Shown one piece after another: positions 17,604 through 28,800 of a stretch of 64,000 nt of DNA (the first letter of the stretch is position 1; each line of letters begins with the position of its first letter). Source of the stretch: Bacteroidales bacterium (GTDB taxonomy: Bacteria; Bacteroidota; Bacteroidia; Bacteroidales; UBA10428); assembly GCA_016931575.1 (NCBI GenBank), contig JAFGEO010000146.1, forward strand, positions 58,544 to 122,543, given 5' to 3'. Position numbers and translations under genes: made by a program. Under the pieces are notes generated by a model. The model was not told the origin of the DNA, made no database searches, and saw only the letters and a list, made by a program, of their open reading frames with translations.

Positions 17604-17685
17604 TCTTAACAAATAAACAGCTAAACAAATGTTCAGGACTAATGGCAGGCAGCATTTCCTCCCTTCCCAACTTCAAACATTGATC

Positions 17686-19968
17686 CTACTTCACAAAGAC
17701 CTTCCTTAGCTGGATCCCCTCATCGCTTTTCACCCTTACCAGGTAGGTGCCTGCATTCAGCATGCTCATATCCACGATCCGGCTATTTGCCCCGGTCTGT
17801 TGCACAAGGACACCGGTGATGCCGTATACCTCGATGCCCTGAATAGCTGCATCGGTTGCTATGTGCAGGTAATCGGACACCGGATTCGGGTACAGGGTCA
17901 GATCAGACCATTCAACAACAGGTACCGGAGTGGTATCATCGGGGCTAGCGTAGGCAATGCTCATATAGTAGAGGTTTGCCACATCGCCCTTGGTGATTTC
18001 GTAATACCCGGCGGGTATCGTCAGGGTGAGTATGCCGTCAGTTATGTAATGGTCTGTGCCATTTATCTTTATCACTCCGGAAAAACCTTCGTTGAACACC
18101 AGCGTGAGTACTGCTTCCTCCTGGGTAGTACATGCAATAAGGGTAGCCGACTCGATCTTCAGGCACTGAGTGAGTGTCAGTCCGGCATAGCTAACCGTTC
18201 CCTTGGAATCGGACAGGTTGCCTGAAATGCTGAAGAAGGTATTTGATGTGCCCGACAGGGTGAAATTGTGAACCATATCGGCAGAATCAACCACAGTGGC
18301 AGTGTCCGAAGGATCCCCCGGATCCACGCTTCCATTTCCGGTACTGTCGCCCTGGACCGAAACCAGGCTGGTCTGGTAAGCTACCAGGGCCGCCTTCAGG
18401 CTGGCATCCACATCGTAGGAAGGATCATCCACAGCATTGTTAAAGGTCCAGTGGAAGTCACCTCCATAAACACGTCCGGCATAGGCCATCACTTTGTCTC
18501 TTGCCTCCAGGGGACTGTCAGCCATATAGCTGTACATGATCCCTTCATTTGTATCGAAATTATTATAAGTATTGCTACCCTGGAAGGATAATACAGTATC
18601 CCCTATCAGCTCGTCTCGGCCCGAAACCACATAGGCATCAAAATCAATTTTGGAATCCGGGAATCCGTTGGCACCATAGGCGACAAAGCGCTGCTGCCCG
18701 GTCATGAAATTATTGCAGGCCTTGATGATCCCCCCATCCTCTTTGGAGAAAGTCGGCAGGTTGACATAATCATTCACCTGGAGGTCCTCATCGAACACAT
18801 CTGAGCCCTGCATCGAAATCAGCATAGGGTATTTACAGTTCCGGAAGTAGTTCCCTTCGACAAAAACGGAGGATGCATTCGTAGAACCCACGCCATACTT
18901 GGAGTTCCCGTCGTAGTAGTTATTGTAAACATGCACACTATGGCTCCGCACGCGGGGATGGCGGCTGTCCGAATGATCGTACCAGTTATGGTGGTAGGTA
19001 AGGTACTCCGGATCCTCGATGCCATTACCCAGGAGGTTCGACTTCCCGGAATCCCAGAAATGGTTGTAGGAGATGGTCACATAGCCCGATGTTTTCGCAT
19101 CGAGCGCCCCGTCGCCTTTCAGCTGGTCGGCATCGCTGCCGGCATGGCCATAAAAGAAATCGCAGTGGTGGACCCAGATATACTCATTATTTTGCTGCAG
19201 ACCGATGTTATCGCCTTCTTCACTGTCGCAGTTCATGAGCCCGATATTCCGGATCTCGATAGTTGAGGCATTCTTCACGCGGATCCCCCATCCGTCAGCT
19301 ACCGCATCATCGCCGATACCTTCGAAGGTGATAAAACCCGAAGCATTGTTGCTGTTTTCAATAACAATATCGCCTTTATCCATGTAATCCAGGTCGGTAA
19401 CCTGGCCCACGAGTCGAACAATCAGGGGGCGGTTGTCATCCCCCTTTTTAAAGCCTTCGAGGATGGTTTGTAATCCCACACAGGGATTTGCATTGGCCCC
19501 GGTCACTTCCAGGGATATGGTATTCTTTGAATTTTCAGTGATGTATAAAATTACGGCGCCGCTTTTTGGTGTGCCATCGGCCTTGTAGGCCCCGGGAACC
19601 CTGCTGTTCGAAAAGGCAAAACCTGAACGATCGTGGGCCTCCACAGTGATAGCACCAGTCTGGCTGCCCTCCCCTTCAACCCCTTCTGTAAGGGGTACTA
19701 CGGTCATGGTATACGAGCCTGCCTTCAGCCCCGGGATATCGGCACGGAAATAACTTCCGTACCCGCGGATCAGCTGGTCATCGATGAGTTGATCGGTGAT
19801 CCCTTCCCCGCTATAATAAACGTGATAGCTGTCGGCAGTTTCCACCGGCTCCCACTTTACAAATGCACTTTCCAGCCATCCGCCAGATTCCGTTATGACA
19901 ACAGCCTGTGCCCGGCCATACATCGGGACTACCGTCAGGAGAAGAATTATCAGTGTCTTTTTCATCAT
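17686..19968 (-). CDS. Secreted PL1-family pectate lyase with FN3 and carbohydrate-binding-like domains and T9SS tail
   Basis: A 760-residue protein. Residues 1-21 form a signal peptide, and residues 22-110 look like a fibronectin type III domain (SAFVKWEPVETADSYHVYYSG). Residues about 115-500 form a right-handed beta-helix pectate lyase. Calcium-binding acids lie around DGALDAKTSG (287-295) and the catalytic arginine lies in RHPRVR (336-341), with NHFWDSGKSNLLG and VYNNYYDG rungs as in PL1. A beta-sandwich of about 120 residues follows a low-complexity linker (GDSTGNGSVDPGDPSD). The C-terminus has LYPNPVSDYL and ends LRKVFVK, a T9SS type A sorting domain. It cleaves polygalacturonate by beta-elimination outside the cell. 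It is monocistronic and near the esterases and SusCD genes with which it likely cooperates. Confidence 0.92.
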   Translation of the reverse strand: MMKKTLIILLLTVVPMYGRAQAVVITESGGWLESAFVKWEPVETADSYHVYYSGEGITDQLIDDQLIRGYGSYFRADIPGLKAGSYTMTVVPLTEGVEGEGSQTGAITVEAHDRSGFAFSNSRVPGAYKADGTPKSGAVILYITENSKNTISLEVTGANANPCVGLQTILEGFKKGDDNRPLIVRLVGQVTDLDYMDKGDIVIENSNNASGFITFEGIGDDAVADGWGIRVKNASTIEIRNIGLMNCDSEEGDNIGLQQNNEYIWVHHCDFFYGHAGSDADQLKGDGALDAKTSGYVTISYNHFWDSGKSNLLGNGIEDPEYLTYHHNWYDHSDSRHPRVRSHSVHVYNNYYDGNSKYGVGSTNASSVFVEGNYFRNCKYPMLISMQGSDVFDEDLQVNDYVNLPTFSKEDGGIIKACNNFMTGQQRFVAYGANGFPDSKIDFDAYVVSGRDELIGDTVLSFQGSNTYNNFDTNEGIMYSYMADSPLEARDKVMAYAGRVYGGDFHWTFNNAVDDPSYDVDASLKAALVAYQTSLVSVQGDSTGNGSVDPGDPSDTATVVDSADMVHNFTLSGTSNTFFSISGNLSDSKGTVSYAGLTLTQCLKIESATLIACTTQEEAVLTLVFNEGFSGVIKINGTDHYITDGILTLTIPAGYYEITKGDVANLYYMSIAYASPDDTTPVPVVEWSDLTLYPNPVSDYLHIATDAAIQGIEVYGITGVLVQQTGANSRIVDMSMLNAGTYLVRVKSDEGIQLRKVFVK

Positions 19969-20634
19969 GCGACTACCTGTAATTTGTTTTGTTGGAGCGG
20001 ATATCAGTTATGCCAAAAATAAGAATAAATCAGCCTTTTCCATATATGAAGAATTGGCCTCCAGAGCATTTCGATTTACGCAGGTTATTGATACCATATC
20101 AGAAAATGTTCAAATCGCACAACCTATTCAACAAATAGTATGCTTTGTGCACCGTCAGCTGGGCAGCTTGTTTTTTTTATACTGACGTTAACGGGAATTA
20201 CTGTTTGCCTGGTTAGATTTGGGATTGCCGGAGGGAATTAATATGTTTTCCGGGACAATTTAAGGCTTTCCTGAGAGGGTATTCTCTTATGCCGGAGAGA
20301 TGGAATACAGTGCGATAGCAGGTTCTGAGGATGAAGAATCTGAGGTCGGATCTCGGATAAGTTGTGGCTAACTCCGGGGGAAATTTTAATTGCGGATCAT
20401 GGAAAGATATCCTTCTGTAGGATGCCGGAGTGTACACCAAGAGCAGTGTGAGTTTTGAGAGCGGGTTTTCTGTGTCCAAAGATTTATCGATTCAAGCCAA
20501 TTAGGGTCAATCCTTTAACTGAATAAAAAATCTTATCTTAGGGATTGATACCCGTACAATTAAAAATAAGGGGTACCATCCTGAATCGCCATGTTGTTAC
20601 AAAGTATTTAATAATCTATACCCAGACTGAGACG
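19969..20634. other. Divergent intergenic region upstream of pectate lyase and esterase genes
   Basis: About 665 bp without a convincing gene. A small hairpin AGCTG-GG-CAGCT (20157-20168) followed by G and eight T (20171-20178) resembles a weak plus-strand terminator. An 88-codon minus frame (20213-20479) has no recognisable features and is not called. Promoters of both flanking genes must lie here, but I could not place a clear TAnnTTTG element. Confidence 0.5.
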
Positions 20635-22305
20635 ATGCATATAAAAACTAAAAATTATCTGAAAACCAGCCTGTTGCTGTTGGTCCTGTTTGCCTTCTTT
20701 TCCTTCAATCCAGGAGATAACAAGGATAACTGTATGGATAACCAACAACTATTCATAGGAGATACCATTGCCATAGCACAAACAAAATACGGAAAAGTCC
20801 AGGGTTTTATCCTGCGCGACATCTACAATTTCAGGGGAATTCCCTATGGAGCCAGTACTGCAGGTGAGAACCGCTTTATGCCTCCAAAGGAACCCGAAGC
20901 CTGGGAAGGGGTGTTGCCCGCTCTTTGGTGGGGTAATTCTGCACCTCAAATCATGGAGGACCGTTACGCCAATGCCATATCATCCTTTACGGATCACTGG
21001 AACTACGATGATGTGAGTGAAGATTGCCTGAAGCTGAATGTCTGGACTCCGGCCCTGAACGATGGTAAGAAAAGACCTGTCCTGGTCTGGTTGCACGGTG
21101 GAGGTTATACCAATGGAAATGGAATTGAACAGGATGGATATAATGGAGAAAATTTAAGCCGTAAGGGTGATATCGTTTTTGTGTCGATCAACCATCGCCT
21201 GGGTCCCATTGGCTTTTCTGATCTCTCGGCTGTCGGCGGAAAAAAATATGCTAACTCCGGCAATGTCGGGGCACTCGATATGGTTGCCGCACTTCAATGG
21301 GTAAATGAAAATATAGCCCATTTCGGTGGCGACCCGAATAATGTCACCATCATGGGGCAGAGTGGAGGTGGCGCAAAAGTATGTGTACTTGCTGCTATGC
21401 CTGCCGCTAAAGGATTGTTCCATAAAGCGGTACCCTTGAGCGGCTCAGGCACCAGTGCTAAAAATCAGGTTGATTCGCGTAAGGTGGGGGAGTATATCCT
21501 TGAAGAGGCCGGGCTGGAACCTTCTGAAATCGATAAGCTGCAGGAAATGCCCTGGGGAGAGTATATCGCCATCGCCAATAAAGCCTCGCAACGCTATATA
21601 CAGGAAAAAGGAATTACGAATTTCTTCCGAGCCGGCTTCGGCCCTGTTGCCGATGGCATTAACCTTCCCGAGGGAGATTTCTATACCGATGAATTGTCAT
21701 CGGATATTCCCATGTTGCTGAGTACAACCTTTCATGAATGGTCTGTTTCGCGCTTCATGCCGGAACAGGAGAATATCAACAAAGAAAAAGCCATTGAAAG
21801 CCTGAGCCAGCGTGCCGGTTTTGGTGGCGGCCTGGGCGATAAGGCCCCTGAGGTCTATGAGGCCTATGCCAAAGCATTCCCTGATGCCAAACCGGTAGAG
21901 ATCATGACGCTTATCAGCAGCAACCGCCAGGGGGTAATTGCGACTGCCAATGCAAAGGCACTGCAGGATGCCCCGGTGTATTTAGCCTGGTTTGGCTGGG
22001 AGCCGCCCCTGTTTGATAACCGGATGCGTGCCTTTCACTGCCTGGATATCAGCTTTTGGTTTTACAACACCGACCTGATGCTGAGCCATACCGGTGGCGG
22101 AGCACGTCCGCGCGCACTATCCGAAAAAATGTCAGATGCACTGCTTCAATTCATGAAAACCGGCAATCCCAGTGTGCCGGGCATCCTGGAATGGCCTGAA
22201 TATACCATTGAAAAGGGCGAAACCATGATCCTGAATGACGAATGTGAAGTTAAGAATGACCCTGACAGAGAAGCCAGGAGATCATTAGAATCAGTGGAGC
22301 TATAG
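20635..22305 (+). CDS. Type-B carboxylesterase, exported
   Basis: The start is placed at ATG 20635, which begins a signal-like segment (TSLLLLVLFAFFSFNPG). The open frame extends 30 codons upstream but without secretion features. The 556-residue product is a type-B carboxylesterase. Its oxyanion hole is HGGGY (154-158), the nucleophile is Ser243 in GQSGGGAK, a probable acid is Glu368 in TTFHEWS, and the histidine is His468 in RAFHCLD. Family members hydrolyse acyl esters. In this pectin-type locus, acetyl or feruloyl ester removal is plausible but unproven. It is followed 186 bp later by a second esterase on the same strand. Confidence 0.85.
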   Translation: MHIKTKNYLKTSLLLLVLFAFFSFNPGDNKDNCMDNQQLFIGDTIAIAQTKYGKVQGFILRDIYNFRGIPYGASTAGENRFMPPKEPEAWEGVLPALWWGNSAPQIMEDRYANAISSFTDHWNYDDVSEDCLKLNVWTPALNDGKKRPVLVWLHGGGYTNGNGIEQDGYNGENLSRKGDIVFVSINHRLGPIGFSDLSAVGGKKYANSGNVGALDMVAALQWVNENIAHFGGDPNNVTIMGQSGGGAKVCVLAAMPAAKGLFHKAVPLSGSGTSAKNQVDSRKVGEYILEEAGLEPSEIDKLQEMPWGEYIAIANKASQRYIQEKGITNFFRAGFGPVADGINLPEGDFYTDELSSDIPMLLSTTFHEWSVSRFMPEQENINKEKAIESLSQRAGFGGGLGDKAPEVYEAYAKAFPDAKPVEIMTLISSNRQGVIATANAKALQDAPVYLAWFGWEPPLFDNRMRAFHCLDISFWFYNTDLMLSHTGGGARPRALSEKMSDALLQFMKTGNPSVPGILEWPEYTIEKGETMILNDECEVKNDPDREARRSLESVEL

Positions 22306-22491
22306 GCAAAGCTTTGCTAATACATTCCGGGTGGCTTATCAGGTAGGGAGCCTGATAGCTTAAACAGCCATTCGGGATTTGATCTGATCAAGCATTTACC
22401 CTATTCTTTGGGGCCAGGAATCAGGCATAAAAAGGAAAATATCCCCAAAATCATTTAAATAGTAACTTTAGAATACAAAAATCAATTTAAC

Positions 22492-24075
22492 ATGAACAAG
22501 ATAAAATACATGGCATGCTTAATGGTGGCTTTTACACTTTTTGCCTGTGCCCCTGAAGTAAAAACCTTTGATGACATAGTAAATACTGCTGAAGGAAAGG
22601 TGAAAGGCACCCGGAACAAGGATAATGGGATTGCGGTATTTAAGGGAATCCCCTATGCTGCCCCTCCGGTGGGTGATTTGCGGTGGAAAGCTCCGCAGGC
22701 CCATGATGCCTGGGAGGGCGAACTGAACTGCACCAACTTCGGACCAGCAGCCATGCAAGCCGATCCTCAACCATTCTACATGTGGACCGAGGAATTTATA
22801 GCACCTGCCAGGCGAATGAGTGAAGACTGCCTGTACCTGAACATTTGGACAAAGGCAACTTCTCAGGTTGAAAAACTGCCGGTGATCGTTTACATACATG
22901 GCGGGGCATTTACAAGTGGTTCAGGTGCAGTTCCTGTTTATGATGGTGAGGCCATGGCCAAAAAAGGGATCGTCTTTGTAACCATCAACTACCGGCTCGG
23001 AATATTTGGTTTCCTGGCGCATCCCGAACTGACGGCGGAATCACCTCACCATGCCTCCGGAAATTACGGTCTGCTCGACCAGGTGGCTGCTTTAAGGTGG
23101 ATCAGGAAGAATATAACGGCTTTCGGCGGCAATCCTGATAATGTGACCATTGCCGGGCAGTCGGCAGGAGCCTTCAGCGTAAACTTTCTCGTGGCTTCAC
23201 CCCTTGCCAAAGGGCTGTTTCACCGGGCTATTGCAGAAAGTGGAGGTGCTGTTTTGCCAACCGATACCTGGGCAAGAACGAACACCCTGGAACAAGCTGA
23301 GAAATCAGGTGCAGAATTTACCGCTCATCTGAATGCAGCCAGTATTAAAGAGCTCCGGGCAATGCCTTCCAAAGACCTGATCAAGGAGCAGTATGCCTCC
23401 GGAGCCATCATTGACGGCTATTTTCTGCCCGAACCGATGCAGGAGATCTTCGCACAGGGCAAACAAAATGATGTACCTGTATTACTGGGCTGGAATGAGG
23501 ATGAGGGGCTTTTCGGCGGACCATTTTTTGATGCACGAACCTTTAAAAGTAAGGTGCAGGATAAGTATGGTGACCGGACCCGGGAATTTCTGGAGGTTTT
23601 CCCGGCAACGACAGACGAGGAAGCTAAAAGATCCCAGGTAAAACTGGGAGTTCAGACTACATTCGGACTGCAGGGCTTTGCCTGGATGGTCCTGCAGAAT
23701 GAAACCGGAAATCAACCTGTATATCAGTACCTTTTCACCCAAAAAGTCCCCTATGGCAGTGGGCAGGAGGATTTCGGCGCCTTTCATTCCGGGGAGATCG
23801 CATATGCCTATGGCAACCTTGACAAGTCGGCAGTCCGCCCCTGGACAGAAGCAGATTACCAGCTGGAGAAGACCATGTCTGCGTACTGGGCACAATTTGC
23901 CCGGACGGGAAACCCAAACTTTAAAGGGGCCCCGGAATGGTATCCCTGCAAGGCCCCGGAATACCAAACGATGATTTTGAAGGAGGATCCGCATCAGTTA
24001 ACTCTACCGGATTTGGAACAACTTGACTTTTTATTTGATTTCTATTCGGAAAAGCTGGCACAACCGAAAAAGTAA
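22492..24075 (+). CDS. Type-B carboxylesterase, lipoprotein
   Basis: A 527-residue protein with a lipoprotein signal (VAFTLFAC, Cys19) and the complete type-B carboxylesterase core. It has FKGIPYAAPPVGDLRW, EDCLYLNIW, an HGGAF oxyanion hole (136-140), Ser224 in GQSAGAFS, Glu338 in GWNEDEG, and His432 in GAFHSGEIAYAYG. Relative to the upstream esterase it keeps the textbook motifs more exactly. It probably acts at the cell surface or in the periplasm, removing ester groups that block glycan depolymerisation (inference from context). Confidence 0.9.
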   Translation: MNKIKYMACLMVAFTLFACAPEVKTFDDIVNTAEGKVKGTRNKDNGIAVFKGIPYAAPPVGDLRWKAPQAHDAWEGELNCTNFGPAAMQADPQPFYMWTEEFIAPARRMSEDCLYLNIWTKATSQVEKLPVIVYIHGGAFTSGSGAVPVYDGEAMAKKGIVFVTINYRLGIFGFLAHPELTAESPHHASGNYGLLDQVAALRWIRKNITAFGGNPDNVTIAGQSAGAFSVNFLVASPLAKGLFHRAIAESGGAVLPTDTWARTNTLEQAEKSGAEFTAHLNAASIKELRAMPSKDLIKEQYASGAIIDGYFLPEPMQEIFAQGKQNDVPVLLGWNEDEGLFGGPFFDARTFKSKVQDKYGDRTREFLEVFPATTDEEAKRSQVKLGVQTTFGLQGFAWMVLQNETGNQPVYQYLFTQKVPYGSGQEDFGAFHSGEIAYAYGNLDKSAVRPWTEADYQLEKTMSAYWAQFARTGNPNFKGAPEWYPCKAPEYQTMILKEDPHQLTLPDLEQLDFLFDFYSEKLAQPKK

Positions 24076-24146
24076 TTGCCACAAGCTTCATTACTAAGGA
24101 ATTACGACTGACAGAATATTCTCAGGACCTCTGGAAGACTGAACAA

Positions 24147-24183
24147 AAATATAGCCCGGCTACCGAAGTAGCGGGCCATATTT
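24147..24183. terminator. Bidirectional terminator hairpin between esterase and susD-like genes
   Basis: An AAATATAGCCCGGCTAC arm (24147-24163) folds with GTAGCGGGCCATATTT (24168-24183) around the tetraloop CGAA, with small bulges. A-rich sequence on the left and T on the right suit termination from both convergent genes. Confidence 0.6.
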
Positions 24184-24244
24184 CCATTAATCCTAATCTA
24201 TAATTTTTCTAAACTCTGCCTGGGATAAAGCAGGTAATTACCTG

Positions 24245-25789
24245 CTAGTATCCTTCATTCTGGGGTACTCCACAGAGATCTACGGTACTCTGCGGAATAG
24301 GCCAGCGAACATGATGTGGCAGCATATTTGCACCCACTTCAGGACTTCCCATTTGAACCCGTTCACGGAGAATACCCAGACGTTTCAGCATAGGATATCT
24401 TCTACCCTCATGCCCCAGTTCACGGGCATGTTCTTCCAGCAGGTTTTCTTCGTTCAGGGCAATAGGATCCTGACCAGCCCGGGCACGAATAGCATCAAGC
24501 AGCTCCTGACCCCGGGTCAGATTAGTTCCTGAACGCAAATATCCTTCAGCAGCAATGAGGTAAGCCTCTGAATACCGGTACTGTATAACATTTTTCCAGC
24601 CTATGGCATCGTCTGTCACCCTGCCAAGTCCATCACCTTCCCAGTACTTTTTTGTAGTTGGTGCAATGACGAGCGCCCCGAAGCCACCCACTTCCACCAT
24701 ATTTTCAACGGTAACGGTATCACCAATCTGAACGCCTTCAGGCAGGGGATCGTCCGGAATATCAACATCGTATATCCAGTAACGTTTATGCCAGGCCTCA
24801 AGCCGAAGATCGTCTTCATTGAACAGGGACCAGTAATATTCCGTTGGCAGCATGCGACCATAGGGGCGGCCACCCTGATCAAAGCTTCTGGCAACACCAT
24901 TACAGCGGTCGTACATGGGTGTCAGGCATGGAGCCAATTGCTGTCCGTAGGTATCGCTACCCTTGGAAAACTGCCATGAGAAGATAATCTCCCGGTTGTC
25001 CTGGTAGCTCTCAGAAAAAATCTGGTCGAGTGCTGCAAAACCATACGCTCCGTCACCAATTACATCCTCGGCAAGTTCTGCAGCCCCGGTCCAGTTTTCG
25101 AGATCCAGGTATACCAGCGATAATAGATGACGGGCAACTCCCTTGGATACTTTCCCCCTGCTGACAACATCGTTTGATTCGGGAAGCAGGTCAATTGCCG
25201 AACTCAAATCGGAGACAATAAGATCATAAACATCCTCTCTTGACGCAAGGGTGTAGGTTTGTTCGGGATCATTGTACACTTTGTCGGCCAGAATAATATT
25301 ATCCCAGTAGGTAATGAGGGTATGGTGAAAATAGGCTCTGAAAAACAGGGCTTCGCCCAGCACGGTATTTTTCCGTTTAACCTCAGGGGCACTCTGCTCG
25401 TTTATTTCAACAGCATCGATACCCTCAATGATGGTATTAGCACGATTCAAACCGGCATAATAGATATTCCAGATTCTCCTGATGCCGGAATTGCTGGCAT
25501 CAAACGAAGTGAAGTATGACATTCCTTCCCATACAGCATCGCGTATAGATCCTTCCCTGATAATGTCGGTATCGAAAATTTTGAAGAAAGAGATATCAAA
25601 ATCATTATATGTAGATCTGCCTCTTTCATAAACGCCCAGAATTGCCCCTTCCAAACCATCGAGTGAAGTGATCGCTTTGCTAAAGGTCAGTTTATCCCGG
25701 GGTTCGGTATCCAGAAAATCGTCAGAGCAGGCAATGAGCAGTGACAATACGATGAATGTCTTTAAGATATGTTGAGTTATTCTTTTCAT
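24245..25789 (-). CDS. SusD/RagB-family glycan-binding lipoprotein
   Basis: A 514-residue lipoprotein (signal LLIACSDDFLDTEPRD, Cys21), with the FLDTEP segment just after the lipid cysteine as is standard in SusD/RagB. It contains helical TPR-like repeats (GEALFFRAYFHHTLITYW, KGVARHLLSLVYLDLENWTGAAELAEDVI) and a C-terminus with RYSEAYLIAAEGYLRSG and NEENLLEEHARELGHEGRRYPMLKR, both typical. It caps the SusC transporter at 25814-29167 on the outer surface and binds the oligosaccharide. It lies 24 bp after SusC in the same operon. The substrate is inferred from context to be pectin-related. Confidence 0.94.
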   Translation of the reverse strand: MKRITQHILKTFIVLSLLIACSDDFLDTEPRDKLTFSKAITSLDGLEGAILGVYERGRSTYNDFDISFFKIFDTDIIREGSIRDAVWEGMSYFTSFDASNSGIRRIWNIYYAGLNRANTIIEGIDAVEINEQSAPEVKRKNTVLGEALFFRAYFHHTLITYWDNIILADKVYNDPEQTYTLASREDVYDLIVSDLSSAIDLLPESNDVVSRGKVSKGVARHLLSLVYLDLENWTGAAELAEDVIGDGAYGFAALDQIFSESYQDNREIIFSWQFSKGSDTYGQQLAPCLTPMYDRCNGVARSFDQGGRPYGRMLPTEYYWSLFNEDDLRLEAWHKRYWIYDVDIPDDPLPEGVQIGDTVTVENMVEVGGFGALVIAPTTKKYWEGDGLGRVTDDAIGWKNVIQYRYSEAYLIAAEGYLRSGTNLTRGQELLDAIRARAGQDPIALNEENLLEEHARELGHEGRRYPMLKRLGILRERVQMGSPEVGANMLPHHVRWPIPQSTVDLCGVPQNEGY

Positions 25790-25813
25790 TTTACCAGTTT
25801 TTTGATGATCCGT

Positions 25814-28800
25814 CTAGAATGTAATATGGGTACCGATTGTCCAGTTTCTGGTGATTGGGTAAGGTCCCGAGCCCATCTCCGGACTGTAAGCATCCATGTA
25901 ATCGGTGAAGTACCTGAGGTTATTCCCCCGCAGATAAAGCTGCATGGCAGATATTTTGGCCCTGTCAGCAAGTTTCCCGGGAATAGCATAACTCAGTGAT
26001 ACATTCCTTAAAGCAATGTACGATGCATCGCGGACCCTGACTGCATCAGGATAATCATACCCGCGACCAGCCCGCGGTTGCGGAAAAACATTGGTTGGAT
26101 TATCGGGAGTCCAGTAATCCACCACAACGGAATTGCTTCGTCCATCAAGGTTCCCATAGAAGGTATTGATTTTGGTTACACCCTGAACCGCTTCGAACAG
26201 TATGGTCAGATCAATTCCTTTATAGCTGAAAGTATTTCTCAGACCTCCATACCAATCGGGAGTCGGATTGCCAAGGAAGGTACGGTCGTCCATGGTAATT
26301 AGACCATCGCCATCCACATCCCTGATTTTTGGGAATCCCGCAGAGTAATAGGCTTTATCAGGATGCATTGTTGCAGCGAGCTCTTCCTCACCAATCTGGT
26401 AAACTCCTACATAATCCAAATTATAAATCTCATCAATATCCTGGCCGATAAACCATCCGTTGGCTACATCATCCACCAGGTTACCATCGGCATCAACCGC
26501 ATCATTCAGGCGGATAATCTTATTTCGGTCACGGGCCCAGTTTGCACTGATTTCCCATTTGAACACGCTGTTAATGACCAGGTAATTCAGGTTGATCTCA
26601 ATTCCCTTGTTTTCCGTCTCACCAATGTTACTGACCATATCAGAGAATCCGGTTACCGGAGGGATCAACCGATCCAGGATCAGCCCGATGGTATTGGTCT
26701 TGTAGACATCGACTGAACCGGTAAGCCTGTAGTTCAGGATCGCAAAATCGATACCTGTATTAAACTGCTGGCTGGTTTCCCAGTGCAGGTATTCGCTGGG
26801 CAGGTTACCGGATGTCAAGCCTGAATATACCTCTTCGCTAAAGGGATAGGAAACATTATCTGTTGTAGCTATATACCCGTAGGTAGCAATCCGATCGTTT
26901 CCCATCCGTCCCCAGCTGACCCTGTATTTCAACGAATTGATAAAGTCAACATTCTGCATGAAGGACTCATTGTTAACATTCCAGGCAAATGATACCGATG
27001 GAAACATCCCCCATCTGTATTCCGGCCCAAAAACACTGGAGCCATCATAGCGGACAGTTCCGGTAAATACATACCTTCTGTCATAACTATACCCCAGCCG
27101 GCCTACATAATAAATATTCCGCCATTCATCGGTAGTATAAATGATTCGGCGGTAATCCAGTTCAGAAGTATTAATTGAATTATACGATAGAAGATCGGTT
27201 GCCGTAGCTGCACCACTAACTTCCATCCTGTCGGTTTCGTAGGCCTGAATTCCATATACCAGGGTCAGGTCCAGCTTATGTTTCTTAAAATCCTTTATAT
27301 AGCTAAGAATATTGTCTAACAGATAGGTTATGGGCTGACTGTGCCACATAATCATGCTATTATTTCCAGGTTCATCGCTTAGGGTTGAAGAGTTATAGAT
27401 CGAAGAGGTAAAACGATAGTAACGTTCATGCCTTTCTTCGGCAGAGGCATTAAGTCTGTAGGTAAATCCCTCAAAGGGAGTGATCTCTATATAAGGATTG
27501 AAGAGTACCCGGCTTGTGATGCGATCGGTCTCTGATTCCCTGTACTTATACAAGGGGTTGTAATCAAACTGATCGCCACGTACGGTCGGAACCAGCTCAT
27601 TATTTTCATTGTATAATCGTCCGAGCGGTGTATTGTGCAGAAAATCGGTAAAGTCCGGATCTCCCTGTGGAGATTCTACTGCCCGGTTTCCGGTTTCATC
27701 AGCGATTGACCTGGACATTTGGGCGCGTGCCCCGATCTTTATAAACTTATAGGGTTGATAATCTGCATTTAACCTGAACGAATAACGATCATAGGAAGAA
27801 TACTGCACGATACCATCTTCAAGATAGGCATCCCCGTTAAGGTAAAAAGAGATCTTATCCGTACCCCCTGAGAGAGAAACGCCGGCATTGGTTACCTGTC
27901 CGGTTCTGAGAATGACATCGTGCCAGTCAATTTGCTGTACGCCATCCGGATTGGTATAGTTGGCATATTCGATGGCATCCGTCAAAACCGCTTCCAGGTT
28001 ATTGTTCAATCCCATACCTGCAGCAGCATCCATTTTGAGCTGGACATATTGGTCGGCATCCATCAGGTTCAATTCATGGATGAGGTTGGTATATCCTTTT
28101 GAGATAGATACATCCAGCATAGGTTTACCTTTATTTCCTGATTTAGTGTTAACCAGGATAACTCCATTGGCACCCCTTGCTCCGTATATTGATGCCGCAG
28201 CGGCATCTTTCAGGATATTTATTGATTCAATATCGCTGTTGCTTAATTCCGCCAGGTTTCCACCGGTAGACGGAACACCATCAATAACAATCAGTGGTTC
28301 GTTGCTGCTATTCAGGGAATTTTTTCCTCTTATCAGAAACTCAACTCCAGAACCGGGCGCACCGCTGGAGCGTGTCATCCGTAAGCCGGGCACCTGGCCA
28401 CGCATGGCCTCGATCATATTCGGAACCGGCGCTTTATTGAGCTCATCAGTCTTAAGGGATGAAATGGCACCCGTGACATTTGTTTTATCCATGGTCCCAT
28501 ATCCTATTACCACAACCTCCTCGAGACTTTCAATATCGGGAACCAGGAGAATCTCAATGCTTGTCAGTCCGGTAATACTCACCTCTTCCTGGATATACCC
28601 GATATAAGAAACCAGAATCGCAGCTTCTCCATCAGGAACGTTCAGGTTGAAATTCCCGTTGATATCGGTGATCGTACCCAGAGAGGTACCTTTAATCATA
28701 ACGTTGGCACCAATAATGGTTTCGCCCGTCTCAGCATCTTTGACAGTTCCGGAGACAGGATGTTGTTGCTGAGAAGTATTCGCGGATCCATTGCTTGTTT

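Noticed and set aside
20213..20479. 88-codon minus-strand frame upstream of the esterase
   Set aside because: No family, signal peptide, membrane segment or neighbour supports it.
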